Below, piece after piece: positions 49,851-56,949 of a DNA stretch of 64,000 nt (position 1 is the stretch's first letter; each line of letters starts with the position of its first letter). This DNA is from an uncultured Aquimarina sp. (GTDB lineage Bacteria > Bacteroidota > Bacteroidia > Flavobacteriales > Flavobacteriaceae): NCBI GenBank assembly GCA_947502885.1, contig CANNBP010000009.1:124001-188000 (forward strand), given 5' to 3'. Both the position numbers and the translations under genes were made by a program. The notes under the pieces are model-generated. The model did not search any database. It worked only from the letters and a program-made list of their open reading frames with translations, and was not told where the DNA came from.

Positions 49851-50819
49851 TTAGTAACCAACTTTTTCTCTAACTCTCTTTAGTACGTTATTGGCAACTT
49901 TGGTGGCTTTTTCTGCTCCGATGGCTAGAGCTTTGTCTATTTCATCCAAATTGCTCATATAGTAATTATAGCGTTCACGTTCTGCTGAAAATTTATCAAT
50001 CAGCAACTCGTATAACGCTTGCTTTGCATGCCCATAACCATAATTACCTCCCAAATAATTTTTTCGCATTTCTTCTTCTTGTTCTGAAGTTGAAACCAAT
50101 TTATATAATGCAAAAACATTACAAGTATCTGGGTCTTTTGGATCTTCTAGTGGTAGACTATCGGTTTCTATAGTCATGATTTGTTTTCGTAATTTTTTGT
50201 CGGGTAAGAATAAATTAATGATATTTCCTTTAGACTTACTCATTTTACTGCCATCAATGCCAGGAACATACATTGTTTCTTTTTTTAGCTGAATTTCAGG
50301 CAGTACAAAGATTTCACCCACTTGAGAATGTATTCGAGAAGCGACATCTCTTGTCATTTCTAAATGTTGTGTTTGATCTTTTCCAACCGGTACAATTTCT
50401 GCATCATATAATAAGATATCTGCAGCCATTAGCATAGGGTAAGTAAACAATCCTGCGTTTACATCTTCTAATCTATCGGCTTTGTCTTTAAATGAATGAG
50501 CAAGAGTTAATCTTTGGTATGGAAAAAAACAGCTTAAATACCAAGATAATTCTGTAACCTGCGGTATATCGCTTTGACGATAAAAAATAGTCTTTTCTAC
50601 ATCTAATCCAAAAGCTAACCAAGTTGCAGCAGTAGAATACGTATTCTCACGCAATGTTTGAGCGTTTTTGATTTGAGTTAATGAGTGCATATCTGCAATA
50701 AACAAAAACGATTCATTCTCTGGTTTATTCGCCATTTCGATGGCAGGAATAATTGCACCTAATAAATTTCCTAAATGCGGAGTTCCTGTACTCTGCACTC
50801 CTGTTAGAATTCTGGACAT
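49851..50819 (-). CDS. trpS: Tryptophan-tRNA ligase
   Basis: The 322-residue enzyme charges tRNA-Trp with tryptophan. The class I HIGH-like motif is TPHLGNLLGA near residue 13, and the KMSKS loop reads SKMSKSKGN at about 192-200. ADMHSLTQ, FYRQSDIP and PVGKDQTQHLEMTRDVA are other family signatures. Length is normal. It is divergent from plsC, and a Bacteroidota promoter lies 23 bases upstream. Confidence 0.96.
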   Translation of the reverse strand: MSRILTGVQSTGTPHLGNLLGAIIPAIEMANKPENESFLFIADMHSLTQIKNAQTLRENTYSTAATWLAFGLDVEKTIFYRQSDIPQVTELSWYLSCFFPYQRLTLAHSFKDKADRLEDVNAGLFTYPMLMAADILLYDAEIVPVGKDQTQHLEMTRDVASRIHSQVGEIFVLPEIQLKKETMYVPGIDGSKMSKSKGNIINLFLPDKKLRKQIMTIETDSLPLEDPKDPDTCNVFALYKLVSTSEQEEEMRKNYLGGNYGYGHAKQALYELLIDKFSAERERYNYYMSNLDEIDKALAIGAEKATKVANNVLKRVREKVGY

Positions 50820-50841
50820 TGTAATTTTTATAATTTACAGA

Positions 50842-50873
50842 CAAAGGTAATTTTTTTGTTCACATAGCTCAAA
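50842..50873 (-). promoter_or_regulatory. Promoter of trpS
   Basis: Read on the minus strand: TTTG (50873-50870), 20 bases, then TACCTTTG (50849-50842), an exact match to the Bacteroidota -7 consensus TAnnTTTG. It lies 23 bases upstream of the trpS ATG. Confidence 0.7.
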
Positions 50874-50894
50874 TCAATTATGTATTTTTGATAA

Positions 50895-51647
50895 ATGCAT
50901 GTATTCAAGAATATTCTAATTTTAATATGGCGTATCTGGTTTTACGTCCTTATGGCAGCACCCATTATTTTAATGTTTCCTTTGTTGTTAATACTTACAT
51001 CTAGAGAACAATGGTACCCCCAGTTTTTTGTTTTTGCACGTATATGGGCTAAAATCGTATTATATGGATCAGGGTTAATACCTATGGTTAGTAGAGAACA
51101 ACGACCAGATAGAAATAGGAGTTATATGTTTGTTGCAAACCATACATCTATGTCTGATATCATGCTTATGTTGCATTGTGTAAAGAATCCGTTTGTTTTT
51201 GTTGGAAAAAAAGAGCTTACTAAAATTCCTGTTTTTGGTTTTTTTTATAAACGCACATGTATATTGGTTGATCGTAATAGTCAGAAAAGTAGAAAGGAAG
51301 TTTTTGATAGGGCTCAAGCGAGATTACAAAAGGGGACTAGTATTTGTATTTTTCCAGAAGGAGGTGTTCCCGATGATGAATCCGTTGTACTTGATGAGTT
51401 TAAAGATGGTGCTTTTAGGTTAGCGATTGATCATCAAATTTCTGTATTGCCTTTGGTTTTTTTGGATTCTAAAAAGCGTTTTTCATATACTTTTTTTAGT
51501 GGAGGGCCTGGAGTTATGAGAGCTCGAGTTTTAAAAGAAGTTTCTACTTCTGGATTAACACAAGATCATAAGAAAGAATTTAAAAAAGAGATAAGAGATA
51601 TTATTTTAAGGTTACTAGAGGACGATCTTGTTCAAAAACAGAAATAG
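50895..51647 (+). CDS. plsC: 1-acyl-sn-glycerol-3-phosphate acyltransferase
   Basis: A 250-residue PlsC-type acyltransferase. An N-terminal hydrophobic segment (about 5-32) anchors it to the inner membrane. The catalytic NHTSMSD (HX4D) lies near residue 77 and the substrate motif FPEGGVP near 153, with GKKEL and a hydrophobic helix between. It transfers the second acyl chain to lysophosphatidic acid. TATTTTTG at 50883-50890 is an exact -7 box only four bases before the ATG, so the message may be leaderless; no TTG lies at the standard distance, so this is uncertain. Confidence 0.91.
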   Translation: MHVFKNILILIWRIWFYVLMAAPIILMFPLLLILTSREQWYPQFFVFARIWAKIVLYGSGLIPMVSREQRPDRNRSYMFVANHTSMSDIMLMLHCVKNPFVFVGKKELTKIPVFGFFYKRTCILVDRNSQKSRKEVFDRAQARLQKGTSICIFPEGGVPDDESVVLDEFKDGAFRLAIDHQISVLPLVFLDSKKRFSYTFFSGGPGVMRARVLKEVSTSGLTQDHKKEFKKEIRDIILRLLEDDLVQKQK

Positions 51648-51723
51648 TGATAACCAATATTTAAGTAGTTTTAAGTGTCGTGTTTTATGAGAAATACGCT
51701 AAAACAATGTAAATAAAGAAGTA

Positions 51724-52050
51724 ATGAGTTCATATCAACGCAAAACTCCTAAAAAGAACGACTGTTCTATAGAAAAAGCACTACATGTGATTTCAGGAAA
51801 ATGGAAACCAGCAATTCTAAGTGAGTTGCTAAAAACCAATGTAAGATTAAAAGATATAGAAAAAGGATTACCAGAAGCTTCAAAAAGGGCTATTACTCAG
51901 CAATTAAAAGAAATGATCGATGATGGGTTGATTCAGAAGAAAGATTTTAACGAATTTCCAAAAAAGACAGAATACTCAATTACTTTTTTGGGTAGTAGAT
52001 TGCTACCTGTTTTTGATGCACTTACAAAGTTTGGAAATGAATTAAACTAA
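51724..52050 (+). CDS. HxlR/YodB-type transcriptional regulator
   Basis: A 108-residue winged-helix regulator of the HxlR family: CSIEKALHVISGKWKPAILSEL, then LKDIEKGLPEASKRAITQQLKEM and YSITFLGSRLLPVFDAL. Cys14 sits just before the first helix, at the place of the redox-sensing cysteine of YodB-like members that respond to quinones and electrophiles. It is followed 104 bases later by a flavodoxin-like reductase gene with its own promoter and a palindromic site between them. A sensor/effector pair for thiol-reactive stress is inferred. Confidence 0.88.
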   Translation: MSSYQRKTPKKNDCSIEKALHVISGKWKPAILSELLKTNVRLKDIEKGLPEASKRAITQQLKEMIDDGLIQKKDFNEFPKKTEYSITFLGSRLLPVFDALTKFGNELN

Positions 52051-52077
52051 ATGTAGTAGATTCTTATGACTTTTTAT

Positions 52078-52094
52078 GGGGTAAAATTTGCCCC
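52078..52094 (+). promoter_or_regulatory. Palindromic operator candidate for the HxlR regulator
   Basis: GGGGTAAAATTTGCCCC is a palindrome apart from one pair and the centre base. It abuts the -33 box of the reductase promoter (52098), where a repressor would block RNA polymerase. G-runs are rare in this AT-rich DNA, which makes it stand out. Confidence 0.6.
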
Positions 52095-52097
52095 TTA

Positions 52098-52128
52098 TTT
52101 GATTCTAACCGACTGTGACATAGTTTTG
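52098..52128 (+). promoter_or_regulatory. Promoter of the flavodoxin-like reductase gene
   Basis: TTTG at 52098, 19 bases, then TAGTTTTG at 52121, an exact match to the Bacteroidota promoter TTTG-N19-TAnnTTTG, 26 bases before the ATG at 52155. Confidence 0.8.
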
Positions 52129-52154
52129 CTCTAGAAATTATTTAATATAGAAAC

Positions 52155-52664
52155 ATGAATTTAAAGGGAGTAATAATACAAGGAAGTTCTAGGAGTCAAG
52201 GTAATACACATAAAATAGTTTCTTTTCTTGAAGAAAGAACGGGGTATGATAGTATTGATTTGAATTCCATGAAGATTGGTTTTTATGATTATGAGTTTAA
52301 AAACCAAAATGATGATTTTTTGCCTTTGATAAAAAAGATTACAGAGGAGTACGATGTTTTAATTTTTGCAACACCTGTATATTGGTATGCAATGAGCGGA
52401 GTAATGAAAGTGTTTTTTGATCGAATTACAGACTGCTTACAGATAGAAAAAGAAATTGGAAGAAAATTAAGAGGAAAATCTATGGGAATGATTAGTTGTG
52501 GTTCTGATCAAGAATTAAAAGAAGGTTTTGCAATGCCGTTTCGAGAATCTGCAAATTATTTAGGAATGAGGTATTTTGGGAATGCTCACACTTGGATCGA
52601 AAACGAAATGATTCCCAAAGCTGTAGAGGGTAATCTTATGCGCTTTATTAATAAAATCAACTAA
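52155..52664 (+). CDS. NAD(P)H-dependent FMN reductase / flavodoxin-fold protein
   Basis: A 169-residue flavodoxin-like reductase. The FMN phosphate loop is GSSRSQGNTHKIV, the ring-binding segment is FATPVYWYAMSGVMKVFFDRITD, and ISCGSDQ is the third loop. Such enzymes reduce quinones, azo compounds or flavins with NAD(P)H and are common targets of HxlR/YodB-type repressors. The regulator gene lies just upstream, with promoter and palindrome between. A terminator follows at 52683. Confidence 0.88.
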   Translation: MNLKGVIIQGSSRSQGNTHKIVSFLEERTGYDSIDLNSMKIGFYDYEFKNQNDDFLPLIKKITEEYDVLIFATPVYWYAMSGVMKVFFDRITDCLQIEKEIGRKLRGKSMGMISCGSDQELKEGFAMPFRESANYLGMRYFGNAHTWIENEMIPKAVEGNLMRFINKIN

Positions 52665-52682
52665 GGTAATTATTCTATATAA

Positions 52683-52713
52683 AAAAGCCGTTCCTCCCCA
52701 GAAACGGCTTTGT
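52683..52713. terminator. Terminator between convergent reductase and anti-sigma/barrel genes
   Basis: AAAGCCGTT pairs with AACGGCTTT around CCTCCCCAGA. It lies between two convergent genes and may serve both. Confidence 0.8.
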
Positions 52714-52766
52714 TCATCATTGCTTACATGCAATAATTTCTAACCAACTAAAAAACTTTATTTCGT

Positions 52767-54233
52767 TTAAAATTTGAAATTAATCCCTGTGTATACCCCA
52801 AAATAATAGGGTCTAAAATTAGTAACATCGTTAACCGCGTTAAATTGATATTTAAATATTGGTTCGAGGTTAATTTCCAATTGTTCTGTTAATTCATAAT
52901 CTATTCCTAAACCTATATTACCACTAAAACTTAGATTATTTAGGTTATTTGCTTCACCAATAAGGGTTTCAAAATCACCAGTTTCTATATGAATTTGGTT
53001 TTTTTGAAGAAACAATGTACTTACTCCACCTATCATATTAATCCCAACTTTGTTATTCACAAGTGCATATTTCATTTCTAAGGGGACTTCTAGGTAATTT
53101 ATACTTTGATTTAATTGACCAGAACTTTGTTGAACACTGTTTGGGTTTTTTTGAAATGCAGAAAAACCTTTTGGGTTTTCATTGTCAGAAATCAAAATTA
53201 TATCAGAAGCAGTGTTATAATCGATAGATTGCAAGTTAGGACTATTAGCGGATGGAGTGAAGCCAACATTTTCTGTTTGGTAGCCTAAATCTACATTGTT
53301 TAATCCAGAACGAATACTAAATCTTTTATTGATTGCATAAGAAATTTGTACACCGTAGCTCATATTAACTTGCCCATTTTTATCGTTATCAGCAAACTGA
53401 TTATCTATTGATGATGCATTTCCAAGAGTATTGTAGTATACTGGAGCAATACTCGGAGCAATATTCCATTTTTTTGTAGTAGTCGATACTTCGACAACCT
53501 CTTTGTCTTTATTTATAACATCAAAAATGGATCTCTTGTTTTCTGTAGTATTAATTTCAGATGTATTGGTTGTTTCAGCAATTGTATTGATATCAGCACT
53601 TTTTGTTTTAAGTGGTCTTATGACTATTCTGTTTTTTTCTTTATTATATAATGCAACAGGTTCTTTGCTGAGAATTTTACCTGTTAAGATTGTTGATTCT
53701 ATTTTGGTTTTATCTTCCGAGAAGATGTTAGGTGATGTGTTAGGATTTGTAGTTGAGCTTTTAGAGTTATTAAAAGTGATTTTACCAGCTGATGAGTTAT
53801 CTTGTTTAGATTCTAAAGACTTTTCTTTTAATACATCTTTATCAGGAAAAGTAACCGTTTTAGTTTTATCAGGAGTAGTAGAGTTACTCTTCTCTTTTAA
53901 AACAGTTATGCTTTCTTCAGTTACAAATGGGGTTTTTGTAGTAGTTGGTTTATAGGGGGATTCTTTAGTTTGATTTTTAATCTTTGATTTTGTAATCGTA
54001 TTTTTTTCCGAAGAGGTATCTGTAAAAAATATGTAATTAAGGCCTGTTAAAAGGGTAATAAGTATGGCAACTCCAGCAGCTCTATACCAAAGCGGAAGAA
54101 TGATTACTTTTTTCTTTTTGTTGTTTTGTTGGGTTTTTATTTTTTTCCATACTGCTTCATCAGGAGTGACTTCAAAGTCTTTAAATTTCTCCTGAAATAA
54201 GCGGTCTATATTTTTTCTATCGTTCATGCTCAT
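52767..54233 (-). CDS. Anti-sigma-like protein fused to an outer-membrane beta-barrel
   Basis: A 488-residue protein co-translated with the ECF sigma gene (ATGA overlap at 54230-54233). Residues about 1-45 form a cytoplasmic helical part (LFQEKFKDFEVTPDEAVWKKI) like short anti-sigma domains; about 49-66 is a membrane helix; about 70-270 is a long Lys/Ser/Thr/Asn-rich stretch without fixed structure; about 275-488 looks like an eight-stranded outer-membrane barrel and ends in GINFKF, a typical barrel terminus. The chain would thus run from cytoplasm through periplasm into the outer membrane. Regulation of the sigma factor by outer-membrane state is a natural inference. The architecture recurs in flavobacteria but I know of no functional study. 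Confidence 0.82.
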   Translation of the reverse strand: MSMNDRKNIDRLFQEKFKDFEVTPDEAVWKKIKTQQNNKKKKVIILPLWYRAAGVAILITLLTGLNYIFFTDTSSEKNTITKSKIKNQTKESPYKPTTTKTPFVTEESITVLKEKSNSTTPDKTKTVTFPDKDVLKEKSLESKQDNSSAGKITFNNSKSSTTNPNTSPNIFSEDKTKIESTILTGKILSKEPVALYNKEKNRIVIRPLKTKSADINTIAETTNTSEINTTENKRSIFDVINKDKEVVEVSTTTKKWNIAPSIAPVYYNTLGNASSIDNQFADNDKNGQVNMSYGVQISYAINKRFSIRSGLNNVDLGYQTENVGFTPSANSPNLQSIDYNTASDIILISDNENPKGFSAFQKNPNSVQQSSGQLNQSINYLEVPLEMKYALVNNKVGINMIGGVSTLFLQKNQIHIETGDFETLIGEANNLNNLSFSGNIGLGIDYELTEQLEINLEPIFKYQFNAVNDVTNFRPYYFGVYTGINFKF

Positions 54234-54775
54234 CCCTCAATTGATTGAATGTAAGGTTCTTGGTTAGTTTCAATTTTTTCTTTTAAAATGTTTCTTGCTC
54301 GTGCTAGATTGGATTTGGAGGTACCAGTCGATATATCAAGCATTTCTGCTACTTCTTTATGCGAATAACCATCTAAAACATAAAGGTTGAATACAAGTCT
54401 ATATCTGTCTGGTAGTTGTTGTATGATTGTTAGAAGGTAATCTAAGGAGATTTGTTCTTCATCAATCTCAACTTCAACTTCTTCAATAAGGTCTTCATTA
54501 ATAATTTCGAAAACCTTTTGTTTACGATATTTTTGTAAAGCTGTATTAATCGTTATTCTTTTCATCCAGCCTTCAAAAGATCCTTGAGACTTATACTGAT
54601 GTATTTTGTCAAAAATTGTAATAAATGCATCTTGTAAAGTGTCCTCTGCACTAGAATGATCGGTAGCATATTTTAGGCAAATAGAAAAGAGCTTGCCACA
54701 GAACAATCGGTATAATTGTTCCTGTGCATGAGCATCTTTCTTTTTACATTTTTTAATAAGTTGGTCTAAACCCAC
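54230..54775 (-). CDS. ECF sigma factor (RpoE-type)
   Basis: A 181-residue ECF sigma factor starting with GTG (an in-frame TAG just upstream excludes a longer start). Region 2 covers about 10-85 (AQEQLYRLFCGKLFSICLKYA, then SSAEDTLQDAFITIFDKIHQY, FEGWMKRITINTALQKYRK). Region 4 covers about 110-165 (LPDRYRLVFNLYVLDGYSHKE, EMLDISTGTSKSNLARAR). The next gene, overlapping by four bases, is an anti-sigma/barrel fusion. The first gene of the operon is a lipoprotein. An element GCAACC-N15-CATCTA upstream of the operon recurs before a small transcript near recA; this is probably its own recognition site. Confidence 0.93.
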   Translation of the reverse strand: MGLDQLIKKCKKKDAHAQEQLYRLFCGKLFSICLKYATDHSSAEDTLQDAFITIFDKIHQYKSQGSFEGWMKRITINTALQKYRKQKVFEIINEDLIEEVEVEIDEEQISLDYLLTIIQQLPDRYRLVFNLYVLDGYSHKEVAEMLDISTGTSKSNLARARNILKEKIETNQEPYIQSIEG

Positions 54776-54806
54776 TACCTATATCCTGTTTAATATAATT
54801 ATATTA

Positions 54807-55220
54807 CTATACTACTGGGACTTCAATAATTAGTAATTGATCGTCTCCGTTTTCTTTTTGTCCTTGCCAGAACTTAAAAATATATACCTTTTCATCACCA
54901 GAGAAAAACTCAAATGTTGCTTTTGCTAAATCTGTTGATGTTATGTTTTTACAACTATCTTTATTAATTACGATATTAATTACAGATATTTTTTGTTCAT
55001 TTCCAGTGCTATTTGTGTCAAAACCGGCAAAAGAATAACAATCCGTAGGCCGTTGATAATATACGGTTATTGTATATTTTTTTCCTCGCTCAAACTCTTT
55101 AGGTATCTGTACCTCTTTGATAGGAACTAACTCATAAAAGAATGTTATATCATCATCATTTTTGCAGTTTACCAAAGTAATTGCAAGAAAAAATACCAAA
55201 AACGTTTTTATCATTCTCAT
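54807..55220 (-). CDS. Lipoprotein, first gene of the ECF sigma operon
   Basis: A 137-residue lipoprotein (MRMIKTFLVFFLAITLVNC, lipid Cys19; acidic DDD after it). The rest is beta-rich with IPKEFERGKKYTITVYYQRPTD and a Cys pair (Cys in TDCYSF and KDSCKN). I do not recognise the family. It is 31 bases upstream of the ECF sigma gene on the same strand and lies directly after the candidate sigma-dependent promoter (55260-55286), so it is likely expressed with the sigma factor and could feed envelope state into it. This role is inference. Confidence 0.72.
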   Translation of the reverse strand: MRMIKTFLVFFLAITLVNCKNDDDITFFYELVPIKEVQIPKEFERGKKYTITVYYQRPTDCYSFAGFDTNSTGNEQKISVINIVINKDSCKNITSTDLAKATFEFFSGDEKVYIFKFWQGQKENGDDQLLIIEVPVV

Positions 55221-55259
55221 ACTTGGGGTTTTGAGAAATAATATATCTTATCTTATATG

Positions 55260-55286
55260 TAGATGTGATACAGAGCATAAGGTTGC
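55260..55286 (-). promoter_or_regulatory. Candidate ECF-sigma promoter of the lipoprotein-sigma-barrel operon
   Basis: On the minus strand GCAACC (55286-55281), 15 bases, CATCTA (55265-55260), then CATATAA. The same hexamers with the same 15-base spacing occur at 56593. An AAC core at -35 and a CATCTA/CGTCTA-like -10 fit ECF promoters in general. The ATG of the lipoprotein gene is 40 bases downstream, which fits autoregulation. Confidence 0.65.
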
Positions 55287-55301
55287 TTTTAAGGTATAAA
55301 A

Positions 55302-55323
55302 AAAACCCGAATTTTCGGGTTTT
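55302..55323 (-). terminator. Terminator after recA
   Basis: AAAACCCGAA pairs with TTCGGGTTTT around two bases, with A- and T-runs outside. It lies 86 bases after the recA stop, just before the candidate ECF promoter. Confidence 0.85.
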
Positions 55324-55408
55324 TAAGTCATTATAGTGCTGAAAAACACTTCGTATTATAAATTAACCTTAAAAAATGATGGGCATATGGCCAGATAAAC
55401 TTTGTTGG

Positions 55409-56446
55409 TTATTCTTTTGCAATTCTAATTGCTTCTTTGATTTTTTCTTCAAGCTCTTCCATAAGTTCTGGGTTGTCATTTAATAATGATTTTACAGAAT
55501 CTCTACCTTGACCCAGTTTAGTGTCTTGATAGCTAAACCAAGAACCACTTTTCTTGATGATTTCGTAATCTACTCCAATATCAATAATTTCACCATTTTT
55601 AGAAATACCTTGCCCATACATAATATCGAATTCTGCAGTCCTAAATGGTGGTGCTACTTTGTTTTTTACAACTTTTACACGTGTTTTATTTCCAGTTACT
55701 TCACTGTTACTGTCTTTTATTTGTGTAGAACGACGAATATCCAGTCGCACCGAAGCATAAAATTTTAAGGCGTTACCTCCTGTTGTGGTTTCAGGATTTC
55801 CAAACATCACACCAATTTTTTCTCTAAGCTGGTTGATAAAAATTACAGTACAATTGGTTTTGCTAATTGAGCTAGTTAACTTTCGAAGTGCTTGAGACAT
55901 TAATCGAGCATGAAGCCCCATTTTAGAATCTCCCATTTCACCTTCAATCTCACTTTTTGGTGTCAATGCAGCCACCGAGTCAACAACAATGATGTCAATT
56001 GCACCAGATCGTATAAGATTATCAGCAATTTCTAAAGCTTGCTCGCCGTTATCGGGTTGAGAAATGATCAGGTTTTCTATATCAACGCCTAATTTTTCTG
56101 CATAAAAACGATCAAAAGCATGCTCTGCATCTATAAATGCAGCAATACCTCCTGCTTTTTGTGCCTGAGCAATTGCATGTAATGTAAGTGTTGTTTTACC
56201 AGAAGATTCTGGACCATAAATTTCAATTACTCTTCCTTTTGGGTAGCCACCAACGCCTAATGCTAAGTCTAATCCAAGAGATCCCGTAGAGATAACATCT
56301 ACCTCTTGTACGGCACTATCTCCCATCTTCATTACTGTTCCTTTTCCGTATGCTTTATCTAATTTATCTAAGGTAAGCTTTAGGGCTTTTAATTTTGCGT
56401 CTTTCTCTGTACTCATTTGTTGTTCAAATATATCGGGATTTGACAT
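55409..56446 (-). CDS. recA: DNA recombination protein RecA
   Basis: The 345-residue RecA drives homologous recombination and SOS induction. The Walker A loop GPESSGKTT lies near residue 77, followed by IDAEHAFD, the Walker B region DIIVVDSVAALTPKSEIEGEMGD (in two parts) and the DNA-binding loop 2 region TTTGGNALKFYASVRLD. The C-terminus is acidic as usual. Length and sequence are normal. It has its own terminator and stands alone; no LexA gene or obvious SOS box is visible here. Confidence 0.98.
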   Translation of the reverse strand: MSNPDIFEQQMSTEKDAKLKALKLTLDKLDKAYGKGTVMKMGDSAVQEVDVISTGSLGLDLALGVGGYPKGRVIEIYGPESSGKTTLTLHAIAQAQKAGGIAAFIDAEHAFDRFYAEKLGVDIENLIISQPDNGEQALEIADNLIRSGAIDIIVVDSVAALTPKSEIEGEMGDSKMGLHARLMSQALRKLTSSISKTNCTVIFINQLREKIGVMFGNPETTTGGNALKFYASVRLDIRRSTQIKDSNSEVTGNKTRVKVVKNKVAPPFRTAEFDIMYGQGISKNGEIIDIGVDYEIIKKSGSWFSYQDTKLGQGRDSVKSLLNDNPELMEELEEKIKEAIRIAKE

Positions 56447-56592
56447 TGATATTAACTTTTGGCTAAAATACTATTTCTTTTAATAGTAGTTATGAGGATT
56501 TTAAAATCGTTATTAACAACAGAACATTAGAGGTGTAATTGATAAAAGTTCTAAGAAAATAAACAAAAACATATTTTTTTTATGTGGTGTAC

Positions 56593-56619
56593 GCAACCCC
56601 TTCCTTTTTTTTGCATCTA
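56593..56619 (+). promoter_or_regulatory. Candidate ECF-sigma promoter of a small transcript
   Basis: GCAACC at 56593, 15 bases, CATCTA at 56614, then ATATAA. It repeats the element before the ECF sigma operon (55260-55286) in sequence and spacing. Twelve defined bases at the same distance twice within 1.3 kb are very unlikely by chance. Confidence 0.62.
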
Positions 56620-56624
56620 ATATA

Positions 56625-56835
56625 AAAGCAATGATGAATCAATAAAGTAACATGAAGTTTCTTAAAAGAGTCATTAGACATAATGTTAAAGGCTGTACGA
56701 TTAGTAATTGTATGGTCGAAGGAGGTTAGCTTCGTTAGTATATTTAATAGTTGTTATGTAAAAAAATTAAATATTATATTACTAACGAATTAGCCCAAAA
56801 AAAGCCTTGAATACCAGTTCAAGGCTTTTTTTATA
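56625..56835 (+). ncRNA. Candidate ECF-controlled small RNA (or micro-peptide mRNA)
   Basis: Predicted transcript from just after the ECF-type promoter to the terminator. It contains a 25-codon frame (56652-56729, MKFLKRVIRHNVKGC then TISNCMVEGG), an inverted repeat (TTCGTTAGTA at 56732 with TACTAACGAA at 56781) and a final hairpin with T-run. Either the RNA or the peptide could be the product. I know of no named family. Start and strand are inferred from promoter and terminator only. Confidence 0.5.
56803..56835 (+). terminator. Terminator of the small transcript
   Basis: AAGCCTTGAA pairs perfectly with TTCAAGGCTT around TACCAG, followed by a run of T. It ends a transcript that cannot come from recA (minus strand) and lies upstream of the trhO promoter, which implies an independent short transcript. 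Confidence 0.9.
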
Positions 56836-56880
56836 TTTAATTGCTTTCTTGTTAACGGTTGTAAAAACGACTTCGAATAG

Positions 56881-56910
56881 TTGTAGATTACTGTTCTATT
56901 CGTATTTTTG
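56881..56910 (+). promoter_or_regulatory. Promoter of trhO
   Basis: TTG at 56881, 19 bases, then TATTTTTG at 56903: an exact fit to the Bacteroidota TTG-N19-TAnnTTTG pattern, 39 bases before the ATG. Confidence 0.8.
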
Positions 56911-56949
56911 CCTCTAAATTTTTTCTTTATAACTTAAAAAAAGTATAGC

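Larger units (their letters stand above)
56447..56949. other. recA-trhO intergenic region with ECF promoter and structured transcript
   Basis: This 503-base stretch holds a candidate ECF promoter (56593-56619), a structured, terminator-ended transcript (56625-56835) and the trhO promoter (56881-56910). The first part (56447-56590) is AT-rich and shows the recA upstream side only. Confidence 0.6.
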
